Source of the DNA: Bacillus bingmayongensis
GTDB lineage: Bacteria > Bacillota > Bacilli > Bacillales > Bacillaceae_G
Reading direction: 5' to 3'
Length of the DNA stretch: 64,000 nucleotides
Assembly (NCBI RefSeq): GCF_000299035.1
Contig: NZ_JH921518.1
Location: forward strand, 904,439-968,438
The notes under the pieces are model-generated. The model did no database searches, had not been told where the DNA came from, and saw nothing but the letters and a program-made list of their open reading frames with translations. A program made the position numbers and the translations under genes. Positions 1 through 8,896 of the stretch are shown here, one piece after another. How positions within the stretch are numbered: the first letter of the stretch is position 1; the number at the start of each line of letters is the position of its first letter.

Positions 1-371
1 CCCGTCAGTTGCCGGCCTTCCGCTTGCCTCTTATATGTTTCTAAATAGGGCTCATCAATAAATTGACCGTTTATATACAATTTGTCATGTTTATATTCGA
101 TCTGGTCACCCGGTAAACCGATAATTCGCTTTACATAGTCTTCTTTTTTATTCGCATGAAAGACGACAACATCAAACCGGTTCAACTCTCCAACTTGATA
201 GCTAACCTTATTCACAACAAGCATATTCCCATCTTGAAGTGTCGGCATCATTGACTTCCCCTCTACAACATACGTTGAGAAGAAAAACGTTCGAAAAAAA
301 ACAGCTAATAGCACACCTATAAGGATTGTTCTCATCCACTCTAGGCCTTCTTTTTTCAAAGCTCGCTTCAT
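1..371 (-). CDS. lepB: Signal peptidase I (partial, 3' end outside window)
   Basis: Membrane-anchored serine/lysine-dyad protease that removes signal peptides from exported proteins at the outer face of the cytoplasmic membrane. The 123 visible codons start at ATG 371 and show one N-terminal membrane segment (about residues 14-36), the box B motif GKSMMPTL with the likely catalytic Ser40, and the later motif YVKRIIGLPGD with the likely general base Lys81. The C-terminal part lies beyond base 1. It is followed upstream by a TVP38-type gene, the same neighbourhood as sipV-yhjE of B. subtilis, so a SipV-like role is likely. Identification as a type I signal peptidase is secure; the paralogue assignment is inferred from context. 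Confidence 0.93.
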   Translation of the reverse strand, partial: MKRALKKEGLEWMRTILIGVLLAVFFRTFFFSTYVVEGKSMMPTLQDGNMLVVNKVSYQVGELNRFDVVVFHANKKEDYVKRIIGLPGDQIEYKHDKLYINGQFIDEPYLETYKRQAEGRQLT

Positions 372-428
372 CTGCCTCTCCCCTCACCCTTTTCTATAAT
401 GGAGCCTTAATTACAGCGAAGACTAGTC

Positions 429-1022
429 TTAATGTAGTTCTAGCTTTACCTCAATCTTCTTACCGACATACCATAAAATAAAGATGACACCTATAACAAT
501 AATTGTTTTCACAGGATTATGGATAAAAGAAGCTAAATCATGCCCAATATAACTTAAAATCAAAATCATGACTAACTTTCCAAGCGCTAACGCTAACACA
601 AATTGTCGTCTGCTAATACGTGATAAGCCCGCCACAACATTAATAAGTGCAGACGGCGTAAAAGGAAAACAAAATAATACAAAAATAGGTGCGAATCCTT
701 TTCGTTCAATCCATCCCATCGCTTTGCGCACTTTCGGATGTTTATTCACAAACGAGAAGAATCGACTTCGCCCAAAACGACGAATAACTGAAAATACAAT
801 TAATGCACCAAGAACCGATCCAAGCCATGAATACAAAAAGCCAAACCAAAACCCGAAAGCAACTGCATTCGCCATCACAAACAAAATAAGTGGCAGTGCC
901 GGGATAAGCGCCTCTATCATCGGCAAACCAATGCCAAGAAGTGGCCCAAATGCTCTATAAGCCTCGACAACCCGATCCATATTTTCTTCTGAAAAATATT
1001 CTTTGATTGTTTGAAAATCCAT
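429..1022 (-). CDS. yhjE: TVP38/TMEM64 (DedA-like, SNARE-associated) membrane protein
   Basis: 197-residue integral membrane protein of the TVP38/TMEM64 (VTT domain) family. About five hydrophobic segments are visible, and the central motif FPFTPSALINVVAGLSRIS is the family hallmark (G-x-x-x-V/I-P-x-x-x-N with the following AG..I). Relatives have been linked to lipid or polyprenyl-phosphate handling, but the substrate of this member cannot be read from the sequence. It lies directly upstream of the signal peptidase gene on the same strand with about 57 bp between them, matching the yhjE-sipV arrangement of B. subtilis, and may be co-transcribed with it. Confidence 0.85.
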   Translation of the reverse strand: MDFQTIKEYFSEENMDRVVEAYRAFGPLLGIGLPMIEALIPALPLILFVMANAVAFGFWFGFLYSWLGSVLGALIVFSVIRRFGRSRFFSFVNKHPKVRKAMGWIERKGFAPIFVLFCFPFTPSALINVVAGLSRISRRQFVLALALGKLVMILILSYIGHDLASFIHNPVKTIIVIGVIFILWYVGKKIEVKLELH

Positions 1023-1210
1023 TCTACGATTTACCCCTTTGCTATATTCCTATCCCTACTTTATCACTGCTTGTTGGAAAGAGGAAATGGTAGATACGAC
1101 ATATGGAGATGTATTTATTAATGTTCCATATTTTTATGTAAAAATCCTTCATTATTATTGTATGATAATCTATTATAATTTGACAGAATATTACATATTC
1201 AAAAAATAAA

Positions 1211-1235
1211 AAAAGGATGGTTGTCCCATCCTTTC
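1211..1235 (-). terminator. Rho-independent terminator of comK
   Basis: A 9-bp stem (AAAGGATGG at 1212-1220, CCATCCTTT at 1226-1234) with a 5-base loop is followed on the minus strand by a long T-rich run (complement of 1197-1211). It lies 14 bp beyond the comK stop codon. Confidence 0.9.
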
Positions 1236-1248
1236 CACTTATCAATCA

Positions 1249-1836
1249 TCATTCCTTTATGTCCTCTTCTTTCACAAGATACGCTTTTTCATATGCAGGC
1301 TTTAATGCAGATTCATCTTCTTTATCGATGGGCTTAAATTGGAGCCTCCCTTGTTTATCTTTACGATCCTCATACTCTGTCCGAAGTTTTGCGGTTCTGT
1401 TTTGCTGATTCTCGAAACTGCTCTTTGACATTTCTAATTTCACTGCAAAACCGTTGATGAATCGAATGATTAGGTTACCATCTGCTAGTTCTTTATTATT
1501 GGCAATGTGAAAGTGAGACAACCAAGCACATTCCTTTCTAGAATAAGAATAGGTAGGAAAAAAGTAGAGCTGATCTGTCGGGCTAATTGCAATGGGTGCT
1601 TTATGCGTAATACGTGTCAACTCTTTTGTACCGTCTTTTCTGCCTAAAAAACTAGATCCGTGCTTGCGACAACTTCGTTCTACAATATCAAGAGGTTTTT
1701 GAAACATGAAAAAAGAATCTTCTACTTCAACCACTCTCGTTACAATACGTTTTTCCCCTAAAATAACTGGAAGTAAGGCCATAGTTTTCTTGTTTACGAC
1801 ATAATTTTCGACATAGCGTTCTGCTTGTTCCCCCAT
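1249..1836 (-). CDS. comK: Competence transcription factor ComK
   Basis: 195-residue ComK-family DNA-binding activator. In B. subtilis ComK switches on the DNA-uptake and recombination genes and its own promoter by binding AT boxes. The sequence carries the family core: the VNKKTMALLPV segment near residue 14, the SFLGRKDGTK block, the ISPTDQLYFFPTYS block and the WLSHFHI segment, ending in an acidic tail. Start ATG 1836 is preceded by GAAGGAG about 10 bases upstream. A 510-bp leader/intergenic region separates it from csp, as expected for a heavily regulated promoter, though I could not find a fully consensus AAAA-N5-TTTT pair there. B. cereus group genomes often have two comK genes; which one this is cannot be told here. 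Confidence 0.92.
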   Translation of the reverse strand: MGEQAERYVENYVVNKKTMALLPVILGEKRIVTRVVEVEDSFFMFQKPLDIVERSCRKHGSSFLGRKDGTKELTRITHKAPIAISPTDQLYFFPTYSYSRKECAWLSHFHIANNKELADGNLIIRFINGFAVKLEMSKSSFENQQNRTAKLRTEYEDRKDKQGRLQFKPIDKEDESALKPAYEKAYLVKEEDIKE

Positions 1837-2301
1837 CCTACATTCGCTCCTTCATTATTTTTTCTTACAATTCATAACAGCAGCTGCATGGATAATTGTA
1901 TCATTTTAAAAACAAAATTGTTCATATTTTCAAATATTTTACATTTTCTTATAAAACTTTAAAAATTCATCATATTTCTTCATATAAATATCCACATAAA
2001 ATCCACTTATTCTCTTAGATTAAAAAGATGTAGTGCTATAGAAAAATACAATCTTTTCTTTTTGAAATATTTGTAACATAGCAAAATCTCGTTTAAGGTA
2101 CATTGTTCAGTAATCTTGTACAAATCACTCATTTCCTAAGTATTTACACACCAATTTACGCATCTCTCTTACAGGGAAAATGAAACTTCTATCTTCCATC
2201 CAAAATAGAATTTGGTTTTAATTTATTATGTATTGTTAATAAAAAATATTAATTTCTACTACATATTTTCGATAGGAAAATGATTACAAATTTCTCAACA
2301 A
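1837..2301. promoter_or_regulatory. Long AT-rich region upstream of comK
   Basis: About 465 bp without a credible gene between comK and the csp terminator. It is very AT-rich with scattered A- and T-tracts (for example AAAATAGAATTTGGTTTT near 2202, close to the AAAA-N5-TTTT ComK box form). It presumably holds the comK promoter and regulator sites, but I could not assign individual sites with confidence. Confidence 0.4.
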
Positions 2302-2329
2302 AAAAAGGATGGCATAAGCCATCCTTTTT
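2302..2329 (-). terminator. Terminator of the cold-shock gene
   Basis: Perfect 12-bp stem (2302-2313 with 2318-2329) around an ATAA loop, T-rich on the minus strand, 18 bp after the csp stop. Its stem core AAAGGATGG...CCATCCTTT is the same as that of the comK terminator. Confidence 0.92.
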
Positions 2330-2346
2330 CATCACATACTATAAAA

Positions 2347-2550
2347 TTATAGTTTTACAACGTTTTTAGCTTGAGGTCCGCGGTTGCCATCTTCGATTTC
2401 GAAGCTAACTTTTTCGCCTTCTTCTAAAGATTTGAAACCTTCAGTTGTGATTGCAGAGAAGTGAACGAATACATCGTTTCCGCCTGGAACTTCGATGAAA
2501 CCGAAACCTTTTTCGTTGTTAAACCATTTTACTTGTCCTGTTACTGTCAT
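2347..2550 (-). CDS. Cold-shock protein (CspA/CspB family)
   Basis: 67-residue single cold-shock domain, the normal length for bacterial Csp proteins. RNP1 (KGFGFIEV, residues about 14-21) and RNP2 (VFVHFSAI, about 27-34) are intact, so it should bind single-stranded RNA or DNA and act as an RNA chaperone in the cytoplasm. The start has a strong SD (TAGGAGGAAAT on the minus strand). A good sigma-A promoter at 2719-2748 implies an approximately 160-nt 5' leader, typical of cold-shock genes whose leader controls translation by temperature. B. cereus has several Csp paralogues; the exact letter is not assigned. Confidence 0.95.
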   Translation of the reverse strand: MTVTGQVKWFNNEKGFGFIEVPGGNDVFVHFSAITTEGFKSLEEGEKVSFEIEDGNRGPQAKNVVKL

Positions 2551-2718
2551 AATTATTTCCTCCTAAGAAAATATAAGTTTTTTTAGTCTTCATACATAAA
2601 AAAAGAATCCACACATTATCAAATACGAAACATAAAACAGTTCTCACATACTTTTTCTCGTTCGTTTTCAGCACTTGATAATATATGGATTGCTTGATTT
2701 AGTTATTCAACTGAGATA

Positions 2719-2748
2719 ATTATAGCATACTTAAAATAGAATGTACAA
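2719..2748 (-). promoter_or_regulatory. Promoter of the cold-shock gene
   Basis: On the minus strand: -35 TTGTAC (2743-2748), 18-bp spacer, extended -10 TGCTATAAT (-10 hexamer at 2719-2724). Predicted transcription start near 2712 gives a leader of about 160 nt before the ATG at 2550. Confidence 0.75.
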
Positions 2749-2807
2749 TATTTTTTAAAAATTTAATTTTCTAATTTTTGGTATCCCTTATAAAGTACGA
2801 CTTCCAC

Positions 2808-2912
2808 CAGCGAAAATTTTCTTCCTTCCTCGTTGACGGAAATCTTTCACCAATCGGGCTTTTTACGAGTAAGTATCCTTCACCTACCCTCAAACAGCGG
2901 GATAAATACAAA
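2808..2912 (+). repeat. bcr-type intergenic repeat, diverged copy
   Basis: Shares the blocks CCAATCGGGCTTTTTACG and AGCGGGATAAATAC with the longer elements at 19935-20150 (inverted), 52476-52556 and 63424-63567. These look like Bacillus cereus repeat (bcr) elements; the internal part of this copy is diverged. Confidence 0.55.
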
Positions 2913-2914
2913 AT

Positions 2915-2945
2915 AAAAGCAGGTGTCATAAATCGACACCCACTT
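2915..2945 (-). terminator. Putative terminator of aceBA
   Basis: GGTGTC (2922-2927) pairs with GACACC (2935-2940), followed on the minus strand by a TGCTTTTATTTTG tail, just after the aceA stop. The stem is short and the T-run interrupted, so moderate confidence. Confidence 0.6.
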
Positions 2946-2951
2946 CCTCAC

Positions 2952-4229
2952 TTATTTCGTAAACTGCGCCTCTTCCGTAGAACCTTTCAGAGCTGTTGTG
3001 GAAGATGTGCCACCCGTAATCACTTGTGCTACTTCATCAAAGTAGCCTGTTCCAACCTCGCGCTGATGACGCGTTGCAGAGTAGCCGTGCTCTTCTGCTG
3101 CAAATTCTGCTTGTTGTAATTCAGAATATGCTGCCATTCCTCGTTCTTTGTAGCCACGTGCTAATTCAAACATACCGTAGTTTAGCGCATGGAATCCTGC
3201 AAGTGTTACGAATTGGAATTTGTATCCGTATGAAGCAATTTCTTTTTGGAAGTTTGCGATTGTTTTTTCATCTAATTTTTGTTTCCAGTTAAAGGATGGT
3301 GAACAGTTATAAGCTAGTAATTTCCCTGGATATTTCTCATGAATTGCTTCCGCAAAACGCTTCGCATCTTCTAAATTCGGTTCAGATGTTTCACACCAAA
3401 CAAGATCTGCATACGGTGCATATGCTAAGCCGCGTGCAATCGCTTGATCAAGCCCTGCGTTTGTACGGTAGAATCCTTCTGGCGTTCTCTCTCCTGTAAT
3501 AAATTCTTGATCAACTGGGTCAATATCGCTCGTAATTAAATCTGCAGCATCTGCATCCGTTCTTGCGACAATAATTGTTGGCACGCCCATTACATCCGCA
3601 GCGAGTCTTGCAGATATTAAATTACGCACCGCTGTTTGCGTTGGCAGTAATACTTTTCCGCCTAAATGTCCGCATTTCTTTTCTGAAGATAATTGATCTT
3701 CAAAGTGCACACCTGATGCTCCTGCCTCAATCATACCTTTCATTAATTCAAATACGTTTAATTGCCCGCCAAATCCAGCTTCAGCATCCGCAACAATCGG
3801 CACGAAATAATCTGTATCACCGCTGCCTTCCATATGCTGAACTTGATCCGCACGTTGCAGCGTTTGATTAATACGTTTTACAACAGCTGGTACACTGTTC
3901 GCTGGATATAAACTTTGGTCTGGATACATGTGCCCGGATAGATTGGCATCCGCCGCCACTTGCCAACCACTCAAATAAATTGCTTTTAATCCTGCTTTTA
4001 CCTGCTGCATCGCTTGGTTTCCTGTTAACGCGCCAAGCGCATTAATATAATCTTCTGTATGAAGCGATTGCCAAAGTTTCTCTGCTCCCTTGCGTGCTAA
4101 TGTATGTTCAATATCAATCGATCCACGAAGACGAATTACATCTTCAGCAGAATAAGGACGCGTTATCCCTTTCCAACGTTCATCTAACTCCCAGCTTTCT
4201 TGTAACTTTTGTACTCTTTCGTTTTTCAT
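2952..4229 (-). CDS. aceA: Isocitrate lyase
   Basis: Cleaves isocitrate to succinate and glyoxylate, the first step of the glyoxylate shunt that lets cells grow on acetate or fatty acids. The catalytic signature KKCGHLGGK (Cys near residue 190) is intact, as are the Mg-binding region around DAEAGFGG and the C-terminal NCSPSFNW motif. An ATG nine bases upstream (4238) is in frame, but the second ATG at 4229 sits 9 bases after AAAAGGGG and gives the usual 425-residue protein, so I chose it. It is the second gene of an operon with aceB (13-bp gap at the longer start, 22 bp at mine). Confidence 0.96.
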   Translation of the reverse strand: MKNERVQKLQESWELDERWKGITRPYSAEDVIRLRGSIDIEHTLARKGAEKLWQSLHTEDYINALGALTGNQAMQQVKAGLKAIYLSGWQVAADANLSGHMYPDQSLYPANSVPAVVKRINQTLQRADQVQHMEGSGDTDYFVPIVADAEAGFGGQLNVFELMKGMIEAGASGVHFEDQLSSEKKCGHLGGKVLLPTQTAVRNLISARLAADVMGVPTIIVARTDADAADLITSDIDPVDQEFITGERTPEGFYRTNAGLDQAIARGLAYAPYADLVWCETSEPNLEDAKRFAEAIHEKYPGKLLAYNCSPSFNWKQKLDEKTIANFQKEIASYGYKFQFVTLAGFHALNYGMFELARGYKERGMAAYSELQQAEFAAEEHGYSATRHQREVGTGYFDEVAQVITGGTSSTTALKGSTEEAQFTK

Positions 4230-4251
4230 CTCTTCCATCCCCTTTTCCTTT

Positions 4252-5841
4252 TTATAAAATCTCGTAACCCGGTAATGTTAAAAATGTTTCAAATTCATCA
4301 TTTTGCACTAAATTAGTAAAGAGCTTTGTTGCTTCTATAAATCTACCTTTCTCAAACGCTTCTTTACCAATCTCCTGTTCTATTTTTGCCAGCTCTTCTG
4401 CCTTAAATTCTTCTACTAAAGCAAATGTTATCTTGCGACCGTCATCCAGCTTCCCGCCTTCATGACGAATCCATTGCCACACTTGCGCTCGTGAAATTTC
4501 TGCAGTTGCTGCATCTTCCATCAAATTGTAAATCGGTGCTGCCCCGCGGCCACTTAACCACGATGCAATATATTGAATGCCAACGCTAATATTCACACGA
4601 AGTCCTTCTTCTGTAATCGTTCCCACCGGTACTTCTAACAAGTCCTTTTCTGTTACATGAATCTCTTCACGTTTTCTAAAAATTTGATTCGGTGTTTTCA
4701 TAATGTGATCAAATACTTCCATCGCAACCGGTACAAGTCCCGGATGGGCAACCCATGTCCCATCATGTCCATCTAAAGCTTCACGCTCTTTATCCATACG
4801 AACTTTTTCAAAAGCAGCTTCATTTGCTTCCGGATTATTTTTAATCGGAATTTGAGCTGCCATTCCGCCAATTGCTGGTGCATTCCGGCGATGGCACGTT
4901 TGAATGACTTTTAAAGAATACGCGCGCATAAACGGAGCCGTCATCGTAACTTGCGCCCGATCTGGAAGCAAAAATTCATTATGATTACGAAAACTTTTTA
5001 AGAAACTAAAAATATAATCCCAGCGCCCACAATTCAGTCCTGCTGAGTGGTCACGAAGCTCATATAAAATTTCATCCATTTCAAAAGAAGCGTGGATTGT
5101 CTCTAATAAAGCGGTTGCTTTAATCGTCCCATTCGGAATCCCAATATATTTCTGCGAAAACACAAAAACATCATTCCACAATCTCGCTTCTAGATAGCTC
5201 TCCATTTTCGGCAAATAAAAATAGGGTCCGCTTCCTTTTTCTAATAATGTTTTCGCATTATGAAAAAAGTACAAACCAAAGTCAACAAGACTACCTGACA
5301 TCTTTTCTCCATCGACTAACATATGTTTTTCTTCCAAATGCCAACCACGTGGTCGAACGATAAGTACAGCTGTTTTATCACCTAAACGATATTCCTTGCC
5401 GCCCGGGTTCTTATATGAAATCGTTCCCTTAACCGCATCTCTTAAATTAATCTGGCCATCTATCGCATTGTGCCAAGTCGGCGAATTAGAATCTTCAAAG
5501 TCTGCCATAAAAAGATGTGCACCTGAGTTTAAAGCATTAATAACCATCTTACGATCTACTGGTCCTGTAATCTCCACCCGGCGATCTTCCAAATCTTTCG
5601 GAAGTGGTGCAATCGTCCAATCTCCAGCACGTATATGTGCTGTTTCTGGTAAAAAGCTCGGAAACTCCCCTGCATCAATTCTTTTTTGCTTTTCCACACG
5701 TTTTTGCAGTAAGCTTTTACGGCGTGTATTAAAATTCTCATGCAGCTCTTTTAAAAAAGTGAGCGCTTCCGGTGTCAAAATTTCTCCATACGCCGGTAAT
5801 ACTTCTCCAGCGAGTGTAACCCGTGAAGTTTGCGTCGACAT
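4252..5841 (-). CDS. aceB: Malate synthase A
   Basis: Condenses glyoxylate with acetyl-CoA to malate, completing the glyoxylate shunt. 529 residues, normal for malate synthase A. Family blocks are visible: [12 protein letters not shown] near residue 114, the [13 protein letters not shown] region, [13 protein letters not shown] around 269 and the [13 protein letters not shown] region around 360. Start ATG 5841 is preceded by AAGAAGGAGATGCTAAT. It lies upstream of aceA on the same strand, so the pair is co-transcribed. Expression is probably carbon-source controlled, and an inverted repeat at 5955-5970 is a candidate site. Confidence 0.96.
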   Translation of the reverse strand: MSTQTSRVTLAGEVLPAYGEILTPEALTFLKELHENFNTRRKSLLQKRVEKQKRIDAGEFPSFLPETAHIRAGDWTIAPLPKDLEDRRVEITGPVDRKMVINALNSGAHLFMADFEDSNSPTWHNAIDGQINLRDAVKGTISYKNPGGKEYRLGDKTAVLIVRPRGWHLEEKHMLVDGEKMSGSLVDFGLYFFHNAKTLLEKGSGPYFYLPKMESYLEARLWNDVFVFSQKYIGIPNGTIKATALLETIHASFEMDEILYELRDHSAGLNCGRWDYIFSFLKSFRNHNEFLLPDRAQVTMTAPFMRAYSLKVIQTCHRRNAPAIGGMAAQIPIKNNPEANEAAFEKVRMDKEREALDGHDGTWVAHPGLVPVAMEVFDHIMKTPNQIFRKREEIHVTEKDLLEVPVGTITEEGLRVNISVGIQYIASWLSGRGAAPIYNLMEDAATAEISRAQVWQWIRHEGGKLDDGRKITFALVEEFKAEELAKIEQEIGKEAFEKGRFIEATKLFTNLVQNDEFETFLTLPGYEIL

Positions 5842-5954
5842 ATTAGCATCTCCTTCTTAAACTGTTTTATAACAGATTTGATTTTATGTTTTATATTATA
5901 TAACAAATTTTCAGAAAAGGAAGGAGTTTTTTGAAAATTTAACTTATTTTTTTA

Positions 5955-5970
5955 TGAAACATCGGTTTCA
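5955..5970. promoter_or_regulatory. Candidate operator upstream of aceBA
   Basis: TGAAACATCGGTTTCA is a perfect inverted repeat (TGAAAC/GTTTCA around ATCG; arms extend by one base each side). It lies about 55 bp upstream of a TATAAT on the minus strand (complement of 5895-5900). It resembles but does not match a CcpA cre site. Confidence 0.4.
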
Positions 5971-6005
5971 TCTACTGATTCAGTCACCTTTTCATGCAAT
6001 AAAAA

Positions 6006-6029
6006 GGCAGGTGTTATATAACACCTGCC
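6006..6029 (-). terminator. Terminator of first SLH gene
   Basis: A perfect 24-bp palindrome (12-bp arms) followed on the minus strand by TTTTTATTG; 24 bp after the SLH gene stop. Confidence 0.93.
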
Positions 6030-6052
6030 CTATTTTATACATTCACTTTTTC

Positions 6053-6712
6053 TTATTCTGCAGAAGGATCATTTATGATTGCATTGTATAAAAACTGCGC
6101 ATATTGTTCACGCGTTACTTTCATACTTGGGGCAAAATTCCTTTCTCCAACCCCTTGTGCAATGTAATTTGATTGTACTGCGCTAATTGCATCATTCGCC
6201 CAATGGCCCGCTGGAACATCAGTAAAGTTATGAGGAGCTTTCACTTCTAATTCAAAAGCATTCGTAATAACTTGTGCCATTTCTGCACGTGTTAATGTTG
6301 CTTTCGGTCTAAAGTTCCCATTTTCATCACCTGCAAAAATTCCGAGCTCTGTTAAAGCTAATATTTCTTCTGGGAACATCGTTGAATTTTCATCGATATC
6401 TCCATATGGATTCTCATATTCATCTTGTTCTTCTATACCAAAAGTAAGGTATATTAATCTAGCTACTTGTTCACGTGTTACATTGTCTCCCATACCAAAT
6501 ATCCCATTACCATACCCTGCGATAATTCCTTCATTTGCTAAATCATGAATCGCATCATATGCCCAGTGGCCTTGTGGAACATCATGAAATATGATTTGAT
6601 CTGATTTTTGTACTACCTTTTGTTCAGCCTTTACAGCAGCACTATCTGTACTTAACAAAACGCCACCCATAATTGTTAATGATGTTACCACTTTTAAAAT
6701 TTTTTTGTTCAC
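6053..6712 (-). CDS. Secreted SLH-domain protein (three SLH repeats)
   Basis: 219 residues: an N-terminal signal peptide (KKILK basic start, hydrophobic stretch to about residue 25, likely cut after KAEQ or nearby) followed by three S-layer homology domains at about 42-95, 105-155 and 160-212. Each domain shows the FxDVPxGHWAxDAI opening and the later xxxTREQxAxLIY or LTRAEMAQVI helix. SLH triplets bind pyruvylated secondary cell-wall polysaccharide, so this protein should sit on the cell wall. There is no further domain, so its function beyond wall binding is unknown. It is about 300 bp from a clear paralogue (7022-7684), suggesting local duplication. Confidence 0.9.
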   Translation of the reverse strand: MNKKILKVVTSLTIMGGVLLSTDSAAVKAEQKVVQKSDQIIFHDVPQGHWAYDAIHDLANEGIIAGYGNGIFGMGDNVTREQVARLIYLTFGIEEQDEYENPYGDIDENSTMFPEEILALTELGIFAGDENGNFRPKATLTRAEMAQVITNAFELEVKAPHNFTDVPAGHWANDAISAVQSNYIAQGVGERNFAPSMKVTREQYAQFLYNAIINDPSAE

Positions 6713-6960
6713 AAAATAGACCCCTTTATATATGTATTTTTATTTTAATATAAATAATTAACAAAACAGGCACAATATAGTTTTTTATGCTATAAGTGAC
6801 AAAATTGTGAATCATATTACACCTTATGTTTTGTTTAGTAGATTGATAATAAATCTAATGTAAATCAATTATTTTAGGTAGAAAACCGCCAAAACAAGCG
6901 GATTTCCAATAAAATATCCGTTTAAAATATGAAATACGACCTTATTCTTTCTAAAAACAC
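6713..6960. other. Intergenic region upstream of the first SLH gene
   Basis: AT-rich stretch holding the presumed promoter of the gene ending at 6053. No RNA gene or operator could be identified with confidence. Confidence 0.4.
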
Positions 6961-6961
6961 A

Positions 6962-6992
6962 AAAAGCGCAACTATTTTATAATTGCGCTTTT
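6962..6992 (-). terminator. Terminator of second SLH gene
   Basis: Stem AAAAGCGCAA (6962-6971) with TTGCGCTTTT (6983-6992), 11-base loop; ends in a T-run on the minus strand, 30 bp after the SLH gene stop. Confidence 0.9.
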
Positions 6993-7021
6993 CCTATTAA
7001 TTAAAAGAGCTTTCTTAAACT

Positions 7022-7684
7022 CTACTTACCTTTTAATTCTTCCTTCAAATGGTAATTTATGATGGCATTATATAAAAACTGCGCATATTGTTCACGCGTT
7101 ACGATCGTTCTTGGTTCAAACTTCCCGCTTCCAGTTCCTACTACCACATTGTTTGATTGCAATGCACTAATCGCATCCTTTGCCCAGAAATTTTCAGGTA
7201 TATCACGAAACGTATGCTTTTGCTTTATCTCAAATTCAAATGCTTTCGTAAGAACTTGCGCCATTTCCGCACGAGTTAACGGCGCTTTTGGCCTGAAGTT
7301 TCCATGTTCATCACCTTTAAAAATCCCGCGCTTTGTTAATGCCAATATTTCTTCTAAAAACATCGTTGAATTTGCATTAAGGTCTCGATATGGATTATTC
7401 AAAGCCCCTTGCTTTTCTATTTTCAGCGTACGATAAATTACGACCGCTACTTGTTCACGTGTCACCGGATCCCCCATACCAAACTTCTTATTTCCATATC
7501 CTTCAATAATTTTGTGATAGGATAAATCATAAATTGCATCGAATGCCCAGTGGCCTTGCGGAACATCTTCAAATACCTTCATCTCTGGATACTCTTCTGC
7601 CTTTACAGAAATCGCATTTGTACTTACAAATATACTGCTCATCATCCCCGCTACAGCCATCGCACACAATATTTTTTTCTTCAT
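7022..7684 (-). CDS. Secreted SLH-domain protein (paralogue)
   Basis: 220 residues with a signal peptide (hydrophobic core about residues 6-26) and three SLH domains at roughly 38-92, 100-150 and 155-208. It aligns along its whole length with the neighbouring 219-residue protein, including the FEDVPQGHWAFDAIYDL opening, the GNFRPKAPLTRAEMAQVLTKAFEFE block and the VTREQYAQFLYNAIIN ending. It is expected to bind cell-wall polysaccharide non-covalently and has no additional catalytic domain. Strong SD (GAAGGAGAGAGAG) before ATG 7684. Each SLH gene has its own terminator, so they are separate transcription units. Confidence 0.9.
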   Translation of the reverse strand: MKKKILCAMAVAGMMSSIFVSTNAISVKAEEYPEMKVFEDVPQGHWAFDAIYDLSYHKIIEGYGNKKFGMGDPVTREQVAVVIYRTLKIEKQGALNNPYRDLNANSTMFLEEILALTKRGIFKGDEHGNFRPKAPLTRAEMAQVLTKAFEFEIKQKHTFRDIPENFWAKDAISALQSNNVVVGTGSGKFEPRTIVTREQYAQFLYNAIINYHLKEELKGK

Positions 7685-7885
7685 GGCTCTCTCTCCTTCA
7701 ATTCTATTTTTTAAAATAGAAACATAATAGACTGAATCTGATAATCTATATTACATATGATGCACTTCCAAACCATATGAATAAAACTAACTATCTCTAA
7801 GATCTATTATTGTGAACTTCACTATTAAAGGAGAGCCGATTCGCCCTCTATCCATGTTAGAAAATTCGAATTGTATGCAAGTCTC

Positions 7886-8815
7886 TTAAAAGAAAACTTC
7901 TTCCTTGGCTCCTTTTTTTCCTGCTTTCGGTTTCCGGAAAGTAAACGCCATCCCAACAAAAATAAGAATAATTCCTACTGTCTGCATTGCAGTCGGACGA
8001 AATCCAGTAAATACTGTATCCAATAGAATTGCTACACCTGGATCCAAAAACACTAATACAGAAATGAGCCTTGTTGGTAAATCTCTTAAACTATCAAAAA
8101 ACAAATAATAAACAAAACCAGTATGAATAAGTCCTGTCGCTGTAATTGCTATCCAATTGCTTTGTGTTAAACCTTGAAATGCTCCAAAGTCTACAAATGG
8201 TAGCAATAGAAATATGCCTAAAAAGGTTTGCAAAAATGTCATTGCATACGCACTCGTCTGTTTAATCCCTTTCCCTAATAAAGTCGTAAATGCATAAAAT
8301 AACGCTGCAAGTAGCGCCCAAACCATTCCAGAGGACATCAGTTTCTCTATAGATACACTTCCATCCATACCTGCGACTAACACAGTGCCTACAAAGCAAA
8401 TAAGAATCGAAATAACAGATAGTAAAGTTAATCTTTCCTTGAACACAACACTCCCAATCATTAATACAATAATTGGTGCAAGATGATACACAGAAATCGC
8501 AATTGTTACTGACATTACTTCGAAAGCTTTAAATAGAAACACCCAGTTAAAAACAAGAAAGACACCGCAAGCTAGTATTTGTATTACTTCTTTTTTGTTC
8601 CACTTCTCTTCTTTAAACTGACCTGTTGCAATCCAGCATAACGTTAAGAAGATCGTGGCACAAATACAACGGACGAATACCAACTCAAATGAAGGTAAAT
8701 TTGTTTTCACTGAGAAAAATCCGATTGAACCGAAAATAGACATCGATATTATCATTTTTATAGCTGGTAATGATTTTGTTTGAAATAGTACATTTGTGGA
8801 ACTTTTTTGAAACAA
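7886..8815 (-). CDS. EamA/DMT-family transporter
   Basis: About 309 residues with ten predicted membrane helices in two EamA halves (about residues 20-150 and 165-295), the layout of drug/metabolite exporters. Markers include the PAIKMIISMSIFGSIGFFSVK first helix region, the HLAPIIVLMIGSVVFKERLT end of the first half and the FLDPGVAILLDTVF segment in the second half. The substrate cannot be inferred. No ATG fits the N-terminus: I chose TTG 8815, 9 bases after GGGGG. An in-frame TTG at 8824 is the alternative, but it directly abuts the SD. It is not obviously in an operon. Confidence 0.85.
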   Translation of the reverse strand: MFQKSSTNVLFQTKSLPAIKMIISMSIFGSIGFFSVKTNLPSFELVFVRCICATIFLTLCWIATGQFKEEKWNKKEVIQILACGVFLVFNWVFLFKAFEVMSVTIAISVYHLAPIIVLMIGSVVFKERLTLLSVISILICFVGTVLVAGMDGSVSIEKLMSSGMVWALLAALFYAFTTLLGKGIKQTSAYAMTFLQTFLGIFLLLPFVDFGAFQGLTQSNWIAITATGLIHTGFVYYLFFDSLRDLPTRLISVLVFLDPGVAILLDTVFTGFRPTAMQTVGIILIFVGMAFTFRKPKAGKKGAKEEVFF

Positions 8816-8896
8816 TAAAAACAACCCCCATTAATCTGAAATACACATTTTCACATGAAATTTCTTAATCTTCCAAATTTTAAACCTGCACATAAC

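Noticed and set aside
568-960. Open frame on the plus strand, 130 codons
   Set aside because: Antisense shadow of the TVP38-type gene; no SD and no recognisable product.
1837-2300. Pair of ComK boxes (AAAA-N5-TTTT)
   Set aside because: Only near-matches were found; spacing between two boxes could not be confirmed.
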